Part shown: positions 1-9,252 of the stretch, one piece after another
Layout of the letters: every line of letters begins with the position of its first letter
Position numbering within the stretch: the stretch's first letter is position 1
From: Bacteroidota bacterium
GTDB lineage: Bacteria; Bacteroidota; Bacteroidia; UKL13-3
Length of the DNA stretch: 36,001 nt
NCBI GenBank assembly: GCA_027487625.1
Contig: JAIYDG010000159.1
Location: 1 to 36,001 of the forward strand
Direction: 5' to 3'
Position numbers and translations under genes: made by a program
Notes under the pieces: generated by a model
What the model was told of the DNA's origin: nothing
Seen by the model: the letters and a program-made list of their open reading frames with translations, nothing else
Database searches by the model: none

Positions 1-2
1 CA

Positions 3-794
3 TTATTAGATATTGAATTACCGATACTTTCGAAGTTAAAATCAAGGTTTTTAGAAAATGGTATTCGAATTCTTGTGGCAGATGAATGGCTAACCAAAAT
101 AGCCAATGATAAGAGGGAAACCAATCATTTTTTAGAACAGAATGGTTTCAATGTTTTGCCTTGTTTTTTGAATTTGGAGGATTTGAAAAATCATATTGGA
201 AAAGAACAAATTACATTTCCTTTATTCATAAAACCACGCTGGGGAATGGCTTCAATAGGTGTTTATAAAGTAGATGATTTAGATGAGTTATTTGTATATT
301 ATAAAAAATCCCAAAAAGAAGTAAGGAATTCTTACTTAAAATACGAAAGCCAAAAAGACATAGATAATTCTGTTATAATTCATTCTCAACTTCCCGGTGA
401 AGAATATGGATTGGATATTATAAATGATTTAGATGGAAATTACTGCAATACTTTGGTTAAAAAGAAACTTAAAATGTTCGCAGGTGAAACAGAAGTTGCA
501 AAATTGCTTGACCTTCCATTGTTAAAGGATTTAGGAAGAAAATTATCTGCTATTACTAAACATCCGGGTTTGATGGATGTGGACGTATTTTTTGATGGAG
601 TAAAAGCTTTTATTTTGGATATTAATCCCAGATTTGGTGGTGGATATCCTTTTATACATGAAGCTGGTGTTGATTTACCAAAAGCGATTATATATTGGCA
701 TTTAGGGCTTCCTGTTGATTTAAACTTACTTCAATGCAAAACTGATATTGTTGTATTGAAGGGTTTTAAAATGATAAATCTTAATATGAATTAA
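3..794 (+). CDS. ATP-grasp / carbamoyl-phosphate-synthase-like protein, 5' end cut by window edge
   Basis: The frame of ORF 75..794 stays open to the left edge (LLDIELPILSKLKSRFLENGIRILVADEWLTK...). ATP-grasp-like segments: FPLFIKPRWGMASIGVYKV, EYGLDIINDLDG, LMDVDVFFDG...FILDINPRFGGGYPFIHEAG. The track start at 75 is a GTG and probably not the real start. Confidence 0.85.
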   Translation, partial: LLDIELPILSKLKSRFLENGIRILVADEWLTKIANDKRETNHFLEQNGFNVLPCFLNLEDLKNHIGKEQITFPLFIKPRWGMASIGVYKVDDLDELFVYYKKSQKEVRNSYLKYESQKDIDNSVIIHSQLPGEEYGLDIINDLDGNYCNTLVKKKLKMFAGETEVAKLLDLPLLKDLGRKLSAITKHPGLMDVDVFFDGVKAFILDINPRFGGGYPFIHEAGVDLPKAIIYWHLGLPVDLNLLQCKTDIVVLKGFKMINLNMN

Positions 795-816
795 TTCATT
801 TAGAAAAGTAATTTCA

Positions 817-1071
817 ATGAATAATAATGAAGAGGTTGAATGCAGAACTTCTAATTTATTGAAAGAATGAATAGAAGTGATTCTTTTTCTTGAAAATAAT
901 ATTCCCAATTTATATTTACTTGAAGGTTTATTTGTGGTATTTAAATTAGGATTTTTACCTCTCCCATATTTAAGGGAAGGTCATGAAGAGTTTTCTGAAG
1001 CAATAAAATGGAAAACAAATCTTGAAAATAGAGGAGTTCAGGTAATAGATGAGAATAACCAAATCATTTAA
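817..1071 (+). pseudogene. Small ORF interrupted by in-frame TGA at 868-870; probable gene remnant
   Basis: ATG at 817 reads MNNNEEVECRTSNLLKE*IEVILFLENNIPNLYLLEGLFVVFKLGFLPLPYLREGHEEFSEAIKWKTNLENRGVQVIDENNQII, with one internal TGA. The track shows only the part after the stop (877..1071, GTG start). Confidence 0.45.
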
Positions 1072-1124
1072 CCATTTGAAAGAATTAAAAAGTTATTATT
1101 CGATAGAATAAATAAATCAAATTG

Positions 1125-2111
1125 ATGAATTTTCAGGAATTTAAAGAAAAGTATCAAAAAGTTGAAGTACCTGAATATCCAAATTCAGTTTTGGATGCTA
1201 TCCCGGAACCTATAGTTTCAGTTAGAGTAAGTACTTACATGCATGCAAAATATATCAAAGAATGTTTGGATGGCATATTGATGCAAAAAACAAGTTTTCC
1301 ATTTGAAATTCTAATTGGTGAAGACCAATCAAGTGATGGAACCAGAGAAATTTGTATTGAATATGCAAAAAAATATCCGAATCAAATTCGTTTGATATTG
1401 CATAAAAGAGAAAACAATATTCATATCAATGGAAGACCAACTGCAAAATTCCAAGGAATATATACAAGTTATCTTTGCAGAGGTAAATATTCAGCAGTTG
1501 TAGAAGGTGATGATTATTGGACAGATCCTGAAAAACTTCAAAAACAGGTAATGTATCTTGAAAGCCATCCTGATTGTTCTTTTACTTGTCACGATGTTGA
1601 AATTGTTTATGAAGATGTACCCGAAGTTTTCCCTTTTCAAACTGTTTGGAATAAAAACGAAATTTATTTTCCTGATGTTTTTAATCATCATTTCGTTTCC
1701 TTTTTAAGTATTGTTTACAGGAGAAGCATGTTAAGTACTCCTCCGGCTTGGTTTTCTCAGGCAGTTGTTGGCGATATACCTTTGGTTTTAGTTCTCGCCC
1801 ATAAAGGATATGGTTATTATTTTACCGAAAAAATGGGTGTAAAAAGAAAGAACCCTGGAGGTGTTACTCAAGATCCTCTTCGCCAAAAAACAGATATGGC
1901 TCCTTTGTTCTATTTTATTTATAAGAATGTACAAGAGTATACAGATGGGAAATACAAATATTTAACTTTTCCTAAATTAGCCGGATATGAAAGATCATTC
2001 GCAAGAAAAAGTTTTGCCAAATTTCACTTAAAAACGTTCTTTAAAAACTCTTTTTTGGCATTTTACCATGAGCCTGATTATTTGTTTAAGAAAATATTTA
2101 GAATTAAATAA
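1125..2111 (+). CDS. Glycosyltransferase family 2
   Basis: GT-A motifs: SVRVSTYMHAKYIKECLDGILMQK, ILIGEDQSSDGTREIC, VVEGDDYWTDPEKL. ATG at 1125 preferred over the track TTG at 1122. Confidence 0.9.
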   Translation: MNFQEFKEKYQKVEVPEYPNSVLDAIPEPIVSVRVSTYMHAKYIKECLDGILMQKTSFPFEILIGEDQSSDGTREICIEYAKKYPNQIRLILHKRENNIHINGRPTAKFQGIYTSYLCRGKYSAVVEGDDYWTDPEKLQKQVMYLESHPDCSFTCHDVEIVYEDVPEVFPFQTVWNKNEIYFPDVFNHHFVSFLSIVYRRSMLSTPPAWFSQAVVGDIPLVLVLAHKGYGYYFTEKMGVKRKNPGGVTQDPLRQKTDMAPLFYFIYKNVQEYTDGKYKYLTFPKLAGYERSFARKSFAKFHLKTFFKNSFLAFYHEPDYLFKKIFRIK

Positions 2112-2179
2112 TTTTTAAGCTGATATAATCTTATTTTGCTGAGATTTAATGATAAAAATTTATAAATAAATTTAATTAA

Positions 2180-2797
2180 TTGGAAATTAATAATTCAATA
2201 GAAAACAACAATATGACCTCCTTTTATAGTGAAGAAGAATTAAGTGATTTGGGTTTTAAATCAATAGGGAAAAATGTTCAATTGAGCAGAAGATGCAGCA
2301 TATATGGTGCTTCTCGAATATCTATTGGAAACAATGTGCGAATTGATGACTTTACTGTAATTTCTGCAGGAATGGAAGGAATAGAATTAGGAAGTCACAT
2401 ACATATTTCTCCTTTCTGCTCAATGCAGGGTAATGGGAAAATTATTATGGAAGATTTTTCTGGACTTTCTTCACGAGTATCTATTTACTCAAGCAATGAT
2501 GATTACTTTGGTAATTTTTTAACCAATCCAACAATACCTGCCCCATTTACGGGAGTTAAAAGTGCACCAGTTATTCTTAAAAAACATGCCCTTGTTGGAA
2601 GCGGGGCAGTAATTCTACCCAAATCTACTTTGCACGAAGGTGCTGTGCTTGGCGCATTAAGTTTGTTAAAGGGTGAATGTGAAGCTTTTTATATTTACAA
2701 AGGTAATCCAGCTCAAAAAGTCATGGAAAGAAGCAGAAAACTACTCGACATCGAAAATCAATATATCGAGTTTTTGAATGTAAATTCTGCTTTATAG
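2180..2797 (+). CDS. Left-handed beta-helix (hexapeptide repeat) acyltransferase, WbbJ-like
   Basis: Hexapeptide periodicity: IGKNVQLSRRCSIYGASRISIGNNVRIDDFTVIS...HALVGSGAVILPKSTLHEGAVLGA. TTG start in track; an in-frame ATG lies about 33 nt downstream. Confidence 0.85.
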   Translation: MEINNSIENNNMTSFYSEEELSDLGFKSIGKNVQLSRRCSIYGASRISIGNNVRIDDFTVISAGMEGIELGSHIHISPFCSMQGNGKIIMEDFSGLSSRVSIYSSNDDYFGNFLTNPTIPAPFTGVKSAPVILKKHALVGSGAVILPKSTLHEGAVLGALSLLKGECEAFYIYKGNPAQKVMERSRKLLDIENQYIEFLNVNSAL

Positions 2798-2827
2798 TCT
2801 AATTTTTAATTTAAATCCTTTCAATTA

Positions 2828-3712
2828 ATGCTGCTTTCTATTTGTCTCATAACTTATAATCACGAAAAGTATATAAGAGAAGCTATTGAGGGAATTTTAA
2901 TTCAAAAAACTAATTTTGATTTTGAGTTGGTAATTGGAGAAGATAGTTCTTCTGATAGAACTAGGGTTATTTGTGAAGAATATGCCAAAAAACACCCTAA
3001 CTTGATAAAATTACTTCCTAAATCAAAAAATTTAGGCATGATGCCTAATTTTATCAGAACTTATAATGCTTGTAATGGTGAATTCATTGCTTTAATTGAA
3101 GGTGATGATTATTGGACAGATCCTGAGAAATTACAGAAACAAGTAGATTACTTAATTCAAAACCCTGATTGTAGTTTGTGTGCTCATGATGTAAATTTAA
3201 TTTATGAAAATGTACCTGAAACATATCCGTTTCAAGCTGTTTGGACCAAAGACAGGTTTGAGTTTAAAGATATATTTGGGTGTCATTTTATTTCAACCTT
3301 AAGTTTAGTCTTTAGAAAGAAACAATTAGGAGAGTTACCTGAATGGTTTAATCATTTAATTATTGGTGATGTCCCAATTGTAATGATTTTAGCATCCAAA
3401 GGATACGGTCATTATTTTTTAGAAAAAATGGCTGTTAAGAGAAAAAATGAGGGAGGAGTTACGTTTAACCCTGAGCGAAAAAAACTCGATTTAGGTCCTC
3501 TTTTTTATAAAATGTATCAATTGGTTTTTCTTAAAATAAATAAAAGTAATAAAAACCTGTTTTATCCTAAATTTGCAGGCTATGAGCGCTCTTTTGCCTT
3601 AAAAGCAATCAGAATAAAAGATATTTCAGCATTTACTAAAAATGTTGTTCTGGCTTTTATACATGATCCTAAATGGATTTTTGTAAAAGTAAAGGCAAAA
3701 TTAGGCTTGTAA
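2828..3712 (+). CDS. Glycosyltransferase family 2, paralog of the 1125..2111 product
   Basis: LLSICLITYNHEKYIREAIEGILIQK, VIGEDSSSDRTRVICEEYAKKHP, IEGDDYWTDPEKLQKQV; alignable along most of its length with the upstream GT2. Confidence 0.92.
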   Translation: MLLSICLITYNHEKYIREAIEGILIQKTNFDFELVIGEDSSSDRTRVICEEYAKKHPNLIKLLPKSKNLGMMPNFIRTYNACNGEFIALIEGDDYWTDPEKLQKQVDYLIQNPDCSLCAHDVNLIYENVPETYPFQAVWTKDRFEFKDIFGCHFISTLSLVFRKKQLGELPEWFNHLIIGDVPIVMILASKGYGHYFLEKMAVKRKNEGGVTFNPERKKLDLGPLFYKMYQLVFLKINKSNKNLFYPKFAGYERSFALKAIRIKDISAFTKNVVLAFIHDPKWIFVKVKAKLGL

Positions 3713-3718
3713 TTTTAA

Positions 3719-5137
3719 TTGTCCCGAAAAGTAAGAATGAGTTCTAACGAAAATGTAACAAGTAATCCCACCAGGAATACCGTAATTGATAATTCAGGAA
3801 TGTGGATACATATTTGGTTGGCTTTGCCTTGTTTGGCTATGTATTTTATAGGACCTGAAATTGTAAAATACCTGTTGATTCCTTATCCAATAGTATTATT
3901 GTATAAAAAGGAAGCTAAATATATTCCTGCTATTATAATTCATACCCTTGCTGGTTCTTCGATTTCATATATGATTTTACTGGCATGTTTTTTTCTAGCA
4001 ATCGTGAATTATAAATATTTAGTAACATATAGGCTTCATTTTATATTTTTGATTATTTCAATACCCATGCCTTATATGTTGTTTAACTTTTATATAAGAT
4101 TTATTGTTTTGCAATTATCTTTAGCTGATTCCCTATCACCAATTCAATATTACCTTGGTGTTTTTCCATTTTTTTATGGGATTTTGGTTTATAGGAAACT
4201 AAATAAAGAAATTCTTATGGCTCTATTTTATGTCTTTTTTATGATAATGAGTTTACACACTTTAAGAGCATTCGATTTTAAATACAGGATTACATTTGCC
4301 TTATATCCTTTGTTTTTCTCAGTTTTTATTATTGGATTCTTAAAATCCTATTCAAACTATTTTCCTAGAGGAATTAAACTGACGGCTTATATGGCCTTTT
4401 TCTTTTTCTTATTAGATATTAAAGAGGCTTCTCTAACATTATTATTAAGTATTATAATGGCTACTTCTTCAATATATAGATTTAAGGAATCAAAATTTTT
4501 GGTATTGGATAAAGAAAGGAAATTTTATAAATGGGGTTTTCCATTGTCAGTAGTTTTAATTTTATGGCTGGTTATTTCCAATAATAGTATAGATGGTTCT
4601 CAAACAAATACAGCTGTGCTTCACCAAAACTGGGATGTAACTAATGTTGACCAATTAATGGATAGGGTGATTGTGAAAATAACATCAGACAGAATGCCAC
4701 TTTGGAAAAGTGTTTATAGAAATACGATTGGTGAATTTCAATTATGGTTACCCCCATTAATTTTAGGTGAATATTGGGTAGAAGACAGCTTTGGTAACTA
4801 TTCTGAAATCACTTATGGTGCGCACAATCTCTTTTTAGAATTAAATAGAACGAATGGTATAATTTTAGGGACTTTAATTTTCATCATCTTTTCATTTTTC
4901 TTATTAAAAGGCGCTCAGATTTTTAGGCTTAGAATGTCAAAAGAATTGGTGTCAAATCATTTGGTTAAAATGTTTTATGCTGCATTTATGGCAGCTGGTT
5001 TTTTCGGAACTTTATTTGGCCAATACCCATTAATGGTAGGTGTAAGTTTTGCTCTATTGAGTTTAGCCGGAATTTCTTATGGCATTTATTATGATCAGGT
5101 TTACAATGCAAGAATGAAAGAACTATATAAGTTATGA
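3719..5137 (+). CDS. wzy: Polytopic membrane protein, O-antigen polymerase (Wzy)-like
   Basis: 472 aa with many hydrophobic segments and a large periplasmic-type loop (NSIDGSQTNTAVLHQNWDVTNVDQLMDR...), followed by YGAHNLFLELNRTNGIILG, typical of Wzy/O-antigen ligase-like proteins. TTG start in track; a later ATG is possible. Confidence 0.7.
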   Translation: MSRKVRMSSNENVTSNPTRNTVIDNSGMWIHIWLALPCLAMYFIGPEIVKYLLIPYPIVLLYKKEAKYIPAIIIHTLAGSSISYMILLACFFLAIVNYKYLVTYRLHFIFLIISIPMPYMLFNFYIRFIVLQLSLADSLSPIQYYLGVFPFFYGILVYRKLNKEILMALFYVFFMIMSLHTLRAFDFKYRITFALYPLFFSVFIIGFLKSYSNYFPRGIKLTAYMAFFFFLLDIKEASLTLLLSIIMATSSIYRFKESKFLVLDKERKFYKWGFPLSVVLILWLVISNNSIDGSQTNTAVLHQNWDVTNVDQLMDRVIVKITSDRMPLWKSVYRNTIGEFQLWLPPLILGEYWVEDSFGNYSEITYGAHNLFLELNRTNGIILGTLIFIIFSFFLLKGAQIFRLRMSKELVSNHLVKMFYAAFMAAGFFGTLFGQYPLMVGVSFALLSLAGISYGIYYDQVYNARMKELYKL

Positions 5138-6357
5138 GAATACTTTGGTTTGCAAATACACCATCTTTGGCAGAACAGGTTTTATCAAATAAACCTACAA
5201 GTGGTGGATGGATTAAATCCTTGGATAAATTTTTACAAGACAAAGTTGAATTACATGTTGCTTTCCATTACCATGAAAAAAAGGACAGTTTTAAACATGG
5301 CAATACAACATACCATCCAATTTATGCTCCTTTTTCAAAAATTGACTTGGTTAAAAATATGTATTTTAGAACCAGAGTTTTTGATACAGATTTTATAAAT
5401 GATTATAAAAAAATTATAGATACTGTTAATCCTGATGTCGTTCATATTCATGGTACAGAGAACTCTTTCGGATGCATTTCTACTTTTGCGAACAAGCCAT
5501 TAGTTATCTCAGTTCAAGGTATTGTCGACCTCATTTATATGAAGGAGATAAATACTTTAAATTCAAGTTTATTTTTGTCGTGGGACAAAAGGAGAAGCAT
5601 AATGAAATTCGCAGATATGGCAAAATTAGAAAGAAAGTACTTGCCAAATTTCAAATATGTCATTTCGAAATCAGATTGGAATACTGATGTTATACGAGTT
5701 GTTTCTCCAGCTGCAAAAGTATTTCGATTAGACAATGTAATGCGCGATACTTTTTATGATTTAACCTGGGATAGCAAACAACTGAATCAAGATAAAGTAA
5801 TCATTTCCACTACACTTTCCGGAGGCTATCTCAAAGGCCTTGATGTAATAATTGATGCAAGTACATTATTGCACAGAAGTGGTTTAAATTTCGAATGGAG
5901 AATTGCCGGTATAGATAAAAATACTTCTACCTGGAAAGCAATTGTAAAAACGAAAAATTCTGATTTTCTTATTGATAAAATAAAATTGATGGGAAGATTA
6001 AATGAAAAACAAATTGCAGATTTACTTTTGGATTCTGCTTTGTATGCAACTGCTTCCCGAATTGAAAATAGTCCTAATAATTTAAATGAGGCTTTGATGT
6101 TAGGAATGCCTTGTGTGGCATCTTATGTTGGAGGAACCTCAACATTTATTAACCACAATGTAGATGGTTATTTGTTTCAGGATGGTGATGCCTATGCTAT
6201 GGCAGGTGGAATATTAAGGATTTTAGATAACAAGGAAAAGTCTATTGAAATGGGAGTATTGGCTCGTGAAAGAGCAATGCAGAGACATAATAAAAACAAA
6301 GTTTTAAGCACCCAATTGGAAATTTACCAAAGCATTTTGTCAGAAAACTCAAATTAA
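5134..6357 (+). CDS. Glycosyltransferase, GT4-like
   Basis: MRILWFANTPSL...TSGGWIKSL, DVVHIHGTENSFG, LSGGYLKGLDVIIDA, ENSPNNLNEALMLGMPCVASYVGG. ATGA overlap with upstream gene. Confidence 0.9.
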   Translation: MRILWFANTPSLAEQVLSNKPTSGGWIKSLDKFLQDKVELHVAFHYHEKKDSFKHGNTTYHPIYAPFSKIDLVKNMYFRTRVFDTDFINDYKKIIDTVNPDVVHIHGTENSFGCISTFANKPLVISVQGIVDLIYMKEINTLNSSLFLSWDKRRSIMKFADMAKLERKYLPNFKYVISKSDWNTDVIRVVSPAAKVFRLDNVMRDTFYDLTWDSKQLNQDKVIISTTLSGGYLKGLDVIIDASTLLHRSGLNFEWRIAGIDKNTSTWKAIVKTKNSDFLIDKIKLMGRLNEKQIADLLLDSALYATASRIENSPNNLNEALMLGMPCVASYVGGTSTFINHNVDGYLFQDGDAYAMAGGILRILDNKEKSIEMGVLARERAMQRHNKNKVLSTQLEIYQSILSENSN

Positions 6358-6358
6358 A

Positions 6359-6937
6359 ATGATCAATGTTTTAGAAGGAATTTTAGCAGGAATAAGAGAA
6401 TGGGTAACCAGCAGACTCATGTTCATCTTGCTAAAATTAAAAGGCGTTCAATTTCATTCTGGATTGCGTTTTTTTGGTTTTGCCAAATTCACAAAAGTTC
6501 GAAATGGAAGCATTAAAATTGGTGAAAACTGCAGCTTTCGTTCTTATGCTACCAGCAATTTAATTGGTATCAATAGACCTTGTATTATTTCTGCTATAGG
6601 TAATGATAAACCCATTGTTGAAATAGGCAATAATTGTGGTTTTTCAGGAACAGTTATTGGTGCATTCGATAAAATTGTTTTAGGAAATAATGTACGATGC
6701 GGTGCCAATACTTTAATCACAGATTCCGACTGGCATTTAGATGATCCGCGCTCCGGAAAACCAAATCCGGTTTTTATTGCAGACAATGTTTGGCTGGGAG
6801 TGAATGTGATGGTATTAAAAGGAGTAAGTATCGGAGAAAACACCATTATTGGTGCAAATAGTGTAGTAACAAAAGATATTCCTGCAAATGTTGTCGCAGC
6901 TGGTAATCCTTGTAAAGTTATTAAAAGTTTAAATTAA
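6359..6937 (+). CDS. Hexapeptide-repeat acyltransferase (LbH family)
   Basis: IKIGENCSFRSYATS, VEIGNNCGFSGTVIG, DNVWLGVNVMVLKGVSIGENTIIGANSVVTKDIPANVVAAGNPCKVI. Confidence 0.9.
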   Translation: MINVLEGILAGIREWVTSRLMFILLKLKGVQFHSGLRFFGFAKFTKVRNGSIKIGENCSFRSYATSNLIGINRPCIISAIGNDKPIVEIGNNCGFSGTVIGAFDKIVLGNNVRCGANTLITDSDWHLDDPRSGKPNPVFIADNVWLGVNVMVLKGVSIGENTIIGANSVVTKDIPANVVAAGNPCKVIKSLN

Positions 6938-6938
6938 A

Positions 6939-8135
6939 ATGAATTGTTTAGTATTATATAATAACTCCTATCCAAAAGGAATGGCAATGGCCAATAGACT
7001 AAAGTTATATGCCGAAGCTGTTGCTTTAGAAGGACATAAATTTGTTGTTCTTCCTAAACTAAGTAATGGAAGTATTACTCCGGAAACAAGATTTGAAAAT
7101 CATTTTTATTATACGATTAATACCAATTCGATTTTTGATAGAATTCCTTTTTTTAACCGCTTCTTTGGCTGGTACTCTTTTTTATTATATCTAATTCATT
7201 TAATAAAAAAGAAAAATGAATATGATGTATATTGGTCTATAGGTTTCTCTTGGCTTGAAGTTATTTTGTTTAAGGTTGTATTAAAAACTACCAATAAACC
7301 TTTAATTGTTGAATTAAATGAGTTCCCAAATTCTGTAATTGCATCCAGATTACAATTTAATTTTATCAATAATATAAAAAGATTTTTACTGGTTCATTTA
7401 ACATATCCTAAATTAGATGGGTTCGTTGTAATTTCAGAAAAACTTCAAGAGTTTGCCAATAAATATAAATCAGCTAAAGCTAAAATTATAAAAATTCCAA
7501 TCCTAGTTGATGTAAATAAATTTGATTTATCGGATAATACCATTGAAAAGAGATTCGAACAATTTATCATTTTTCATGCCGGTACTTTAACTGAAGAAAA
7601 GGATGGGATTTTTGAAGTGTTTGAAGCTATTGGTAAAGTGGTTTCAACTAAGTTTCCTCAACTTAAGTTTGTTTTATCTAATAAAACTACTTTGCCTCAT
7701 GTCATAAATGGAATAGATAAAATCATTGAAAAATATAAAATGAAGGATAACATTGTCTTTCACAATTATCTTAGTCATGAGGAAATTCATAATTATCTAA
7801 AAACTTGTTCTTTAGTTATTATCAACAAACCTGATACTCTTAGAAACTCATATAATTTTTCAACTAAATTAGGTGAATGTATGGGTTTTGGAATTCCTAT
7901 CATTACTACCCCGGTTGGTGAAGCTAATAAGTATTTAAAGGACAATGTTAATGCTTACATCATTGATTCTACAAACGTGGAACAAATTGTAAGCCGTATT
8001 ATCGACGTATTTGAAAATAAGTCAAAGTCGATTGAAATGGGCAATAATGCTTATCAAACATCAAAAGACTTTTTCGACTATACTAATTATGGAAATAAAT
8101 TAGTCAGTTTTTTTAAATCCTTAAAAGAAGCATGA
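6939..8135 (+). CDS. Glycosyltransferase, GT4-like
   Basis: Leading MNCLVLYNNSYPKGMAMANRLKLYAEAVALEGHKFVVL, IFHAGTLTEEKDGIFEVFEAIG, FSTKLGECMGFGIPIITTPVGEA. Confidence 0.85.
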   Translation: MNCLVLYNNSYPKGMAMANRLKLYAEAVALEGHKFVVLPKLSNGSITPETRFENHFYYTINTNSIFDRIPFFNRFFGWYSFLLYLIHLIKKKNEYDVYWSIGFSWLEVILFKVVLKTTNKPLIVELNEFPNSVIASRLQFNFINNIKRFLLVHLTYPKLDGFVVISEKLQEFANKYKSAKAKIIKIPILVDVNKFDLSDNTIEKRFEQFIIFHAGTLTEEKDGIFEVFEAIGKVVSTKFPQLKFVLSNKTTLPHVINGIDKIIEKYKMKDNIVFHNYLSHEEIHNYLKTCSLVIINKPDTLRNSYNFSTKLGECMGFGIPIITTPVGEANKYLKDNVNAYIIDSTNVEQIVSRIIDVFENKSKSIEMGNNAYQTSKDFFDYTNYGNKLVSFFKSLKEA

Positions 8136-9247
8136 AAAATTTCCTGAAAAATATTCTGCTTAATATTCCAGGGTCTTCGGTTAAATCTAAAATCCTAATA
8201 ATTGAATCTGATGATTGGGGTACTATAAGAACACCTAATCAAGGTTTTTTAAACCTTTTGACTTCTAAAGGAATTAACGTTGATAAATGTCATTATACAA
8301 AGTTCGATTCTTTAGAAACAAATGAGGATTTAGAATTACTTTTTAATGCTTTAGTTTCAGTTAAAAATTCTGAAGGAAAACACCCTGTTATTACCGGAAA
8401 TGTTTTAATGGCCAATCCTGATTTCGAAAGAATAAAGCACGATGATTTTAGAAATTATTATTTTGAAAATGTTAGTGAAACCTTTCGCAGAAATGAGAAT
8501 AGTTCAAAGGTAATTGACTATTGGAAAAAAGGATTGGATAATGAAATATTTTTCCCTCAGCTGCATGGAAGAGAGCATGTAAATATTTCAAGATGGATGA
8601 ACTATCTTCAAAATAAAGATTCAGAAATGCTTGAATTTTTTGATTGGAATTCATTCGGCATTAGTCATCATCTCTTAAAATCTAAAAAGCCTAGTTTTTT
8701 AGCTGCTTTTGATGGTGGTCTAAATGAGTTAACTTATAATAGAGCTAAAATCATTGATGATGCTTTTAGTCTATTTTTCGAAACATTTGGATTTAGAAGT
8801 AAATCGTTTATATGTCCTAATTACATTTGGGATAAAGAAATTGAATTAGCTTTAAAGAATAATGGCATTAACTACATTCAAGGTTCTAGGATGCAAGTAG
8901 TATCAAACGACTATGGTATTGTAAAAGAAAAGAAAAGACATTTTCATGGTGAAAAGAATGACTTTAACCAAGAGTACTTAATTAGAAATGTTGAATTTGA
9001 GCCTTCCTCTGATGCTAAATTAAATTGGGTTGATAGAACATTTTCTGAAATTCAAGCCGCATTTTTATTGTCTAAACCCGCAATTATAAGTGCTCATCGA
9101 GTAAATTTTGTAGGTTCTCTTGATAAAAAGAATCGTGACTCAAATCTTATACAACTTGAATTATTACTAAAAAAAGTTGTATCAAAATGGCCTGAAGTAA
9201 AATTTTATAACACTGCGCAATACATTAACGAATTAGAAAAAAAATAA
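8132..9247 (+). CDS. Divergent NodB-like polysaccharide (de)acetylase family protein
   Basis: ILIIESDDWGTIR (DD motif), PQLHGREHVNISRW (H-x3-H), PAIISAHRVNF. 371 aa, paralog of 16986..18101. ATGA overlap with upstream gene. Confidence 0.6.
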   Translation: MKNFLKNILLNIPGSSVKSKILIIESDDWGTIRTPNQGFLNLLTSKGINVDKCHYTKFDSLETNEDLELLFNALVSVKNSEGKHPVITGNVLMANPDFERIKHDDFRNYYFENVSETFRRNENSSKVIDYWKKGLDNEIFFPQLHGREHVNISRWMNYLQNKDSEMLEFFDWNSFGISHHLLKSKKPSFLAAFDGGLNELTYNRAKIIDDAFSLFFETFGFRSKSFICPNYIWDKEIELALKNNGINYIQGSRMQVVSNDYGIVKEKKRHFHGEKNDFNQEYLIRNVEFEPSSDAKLNWVDRTFSEIQAAFLLSKPAIISAHRVNFVGSLDKKNRDSNLIQLELLLKKVVSKWPEVKFYNTAQYINELEKK

Positions 9248-9252
9248 CTTAA

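Noticed and set aside
868-870. TGA recoding (selenocysteine or alternative code)
   Set aside because: TGA is a normal stop for several genes here (for example at 5137, 20396 and 26280) and no SECIS-like structure was apparent; decay is simpler.
5150-5398. 82-aa + strand ORF overlapping the GT4 gene in another frame
   Set aside because: Fully contained in the 5134..6357 glycosyltransferase; no supporting motif.
6544-6846. 100-aa antisense ORF and other short antisense ORFs in the track
   Set aside because: They lie opposite well-supported genes with recognisable domains and have no recognisable motifs.
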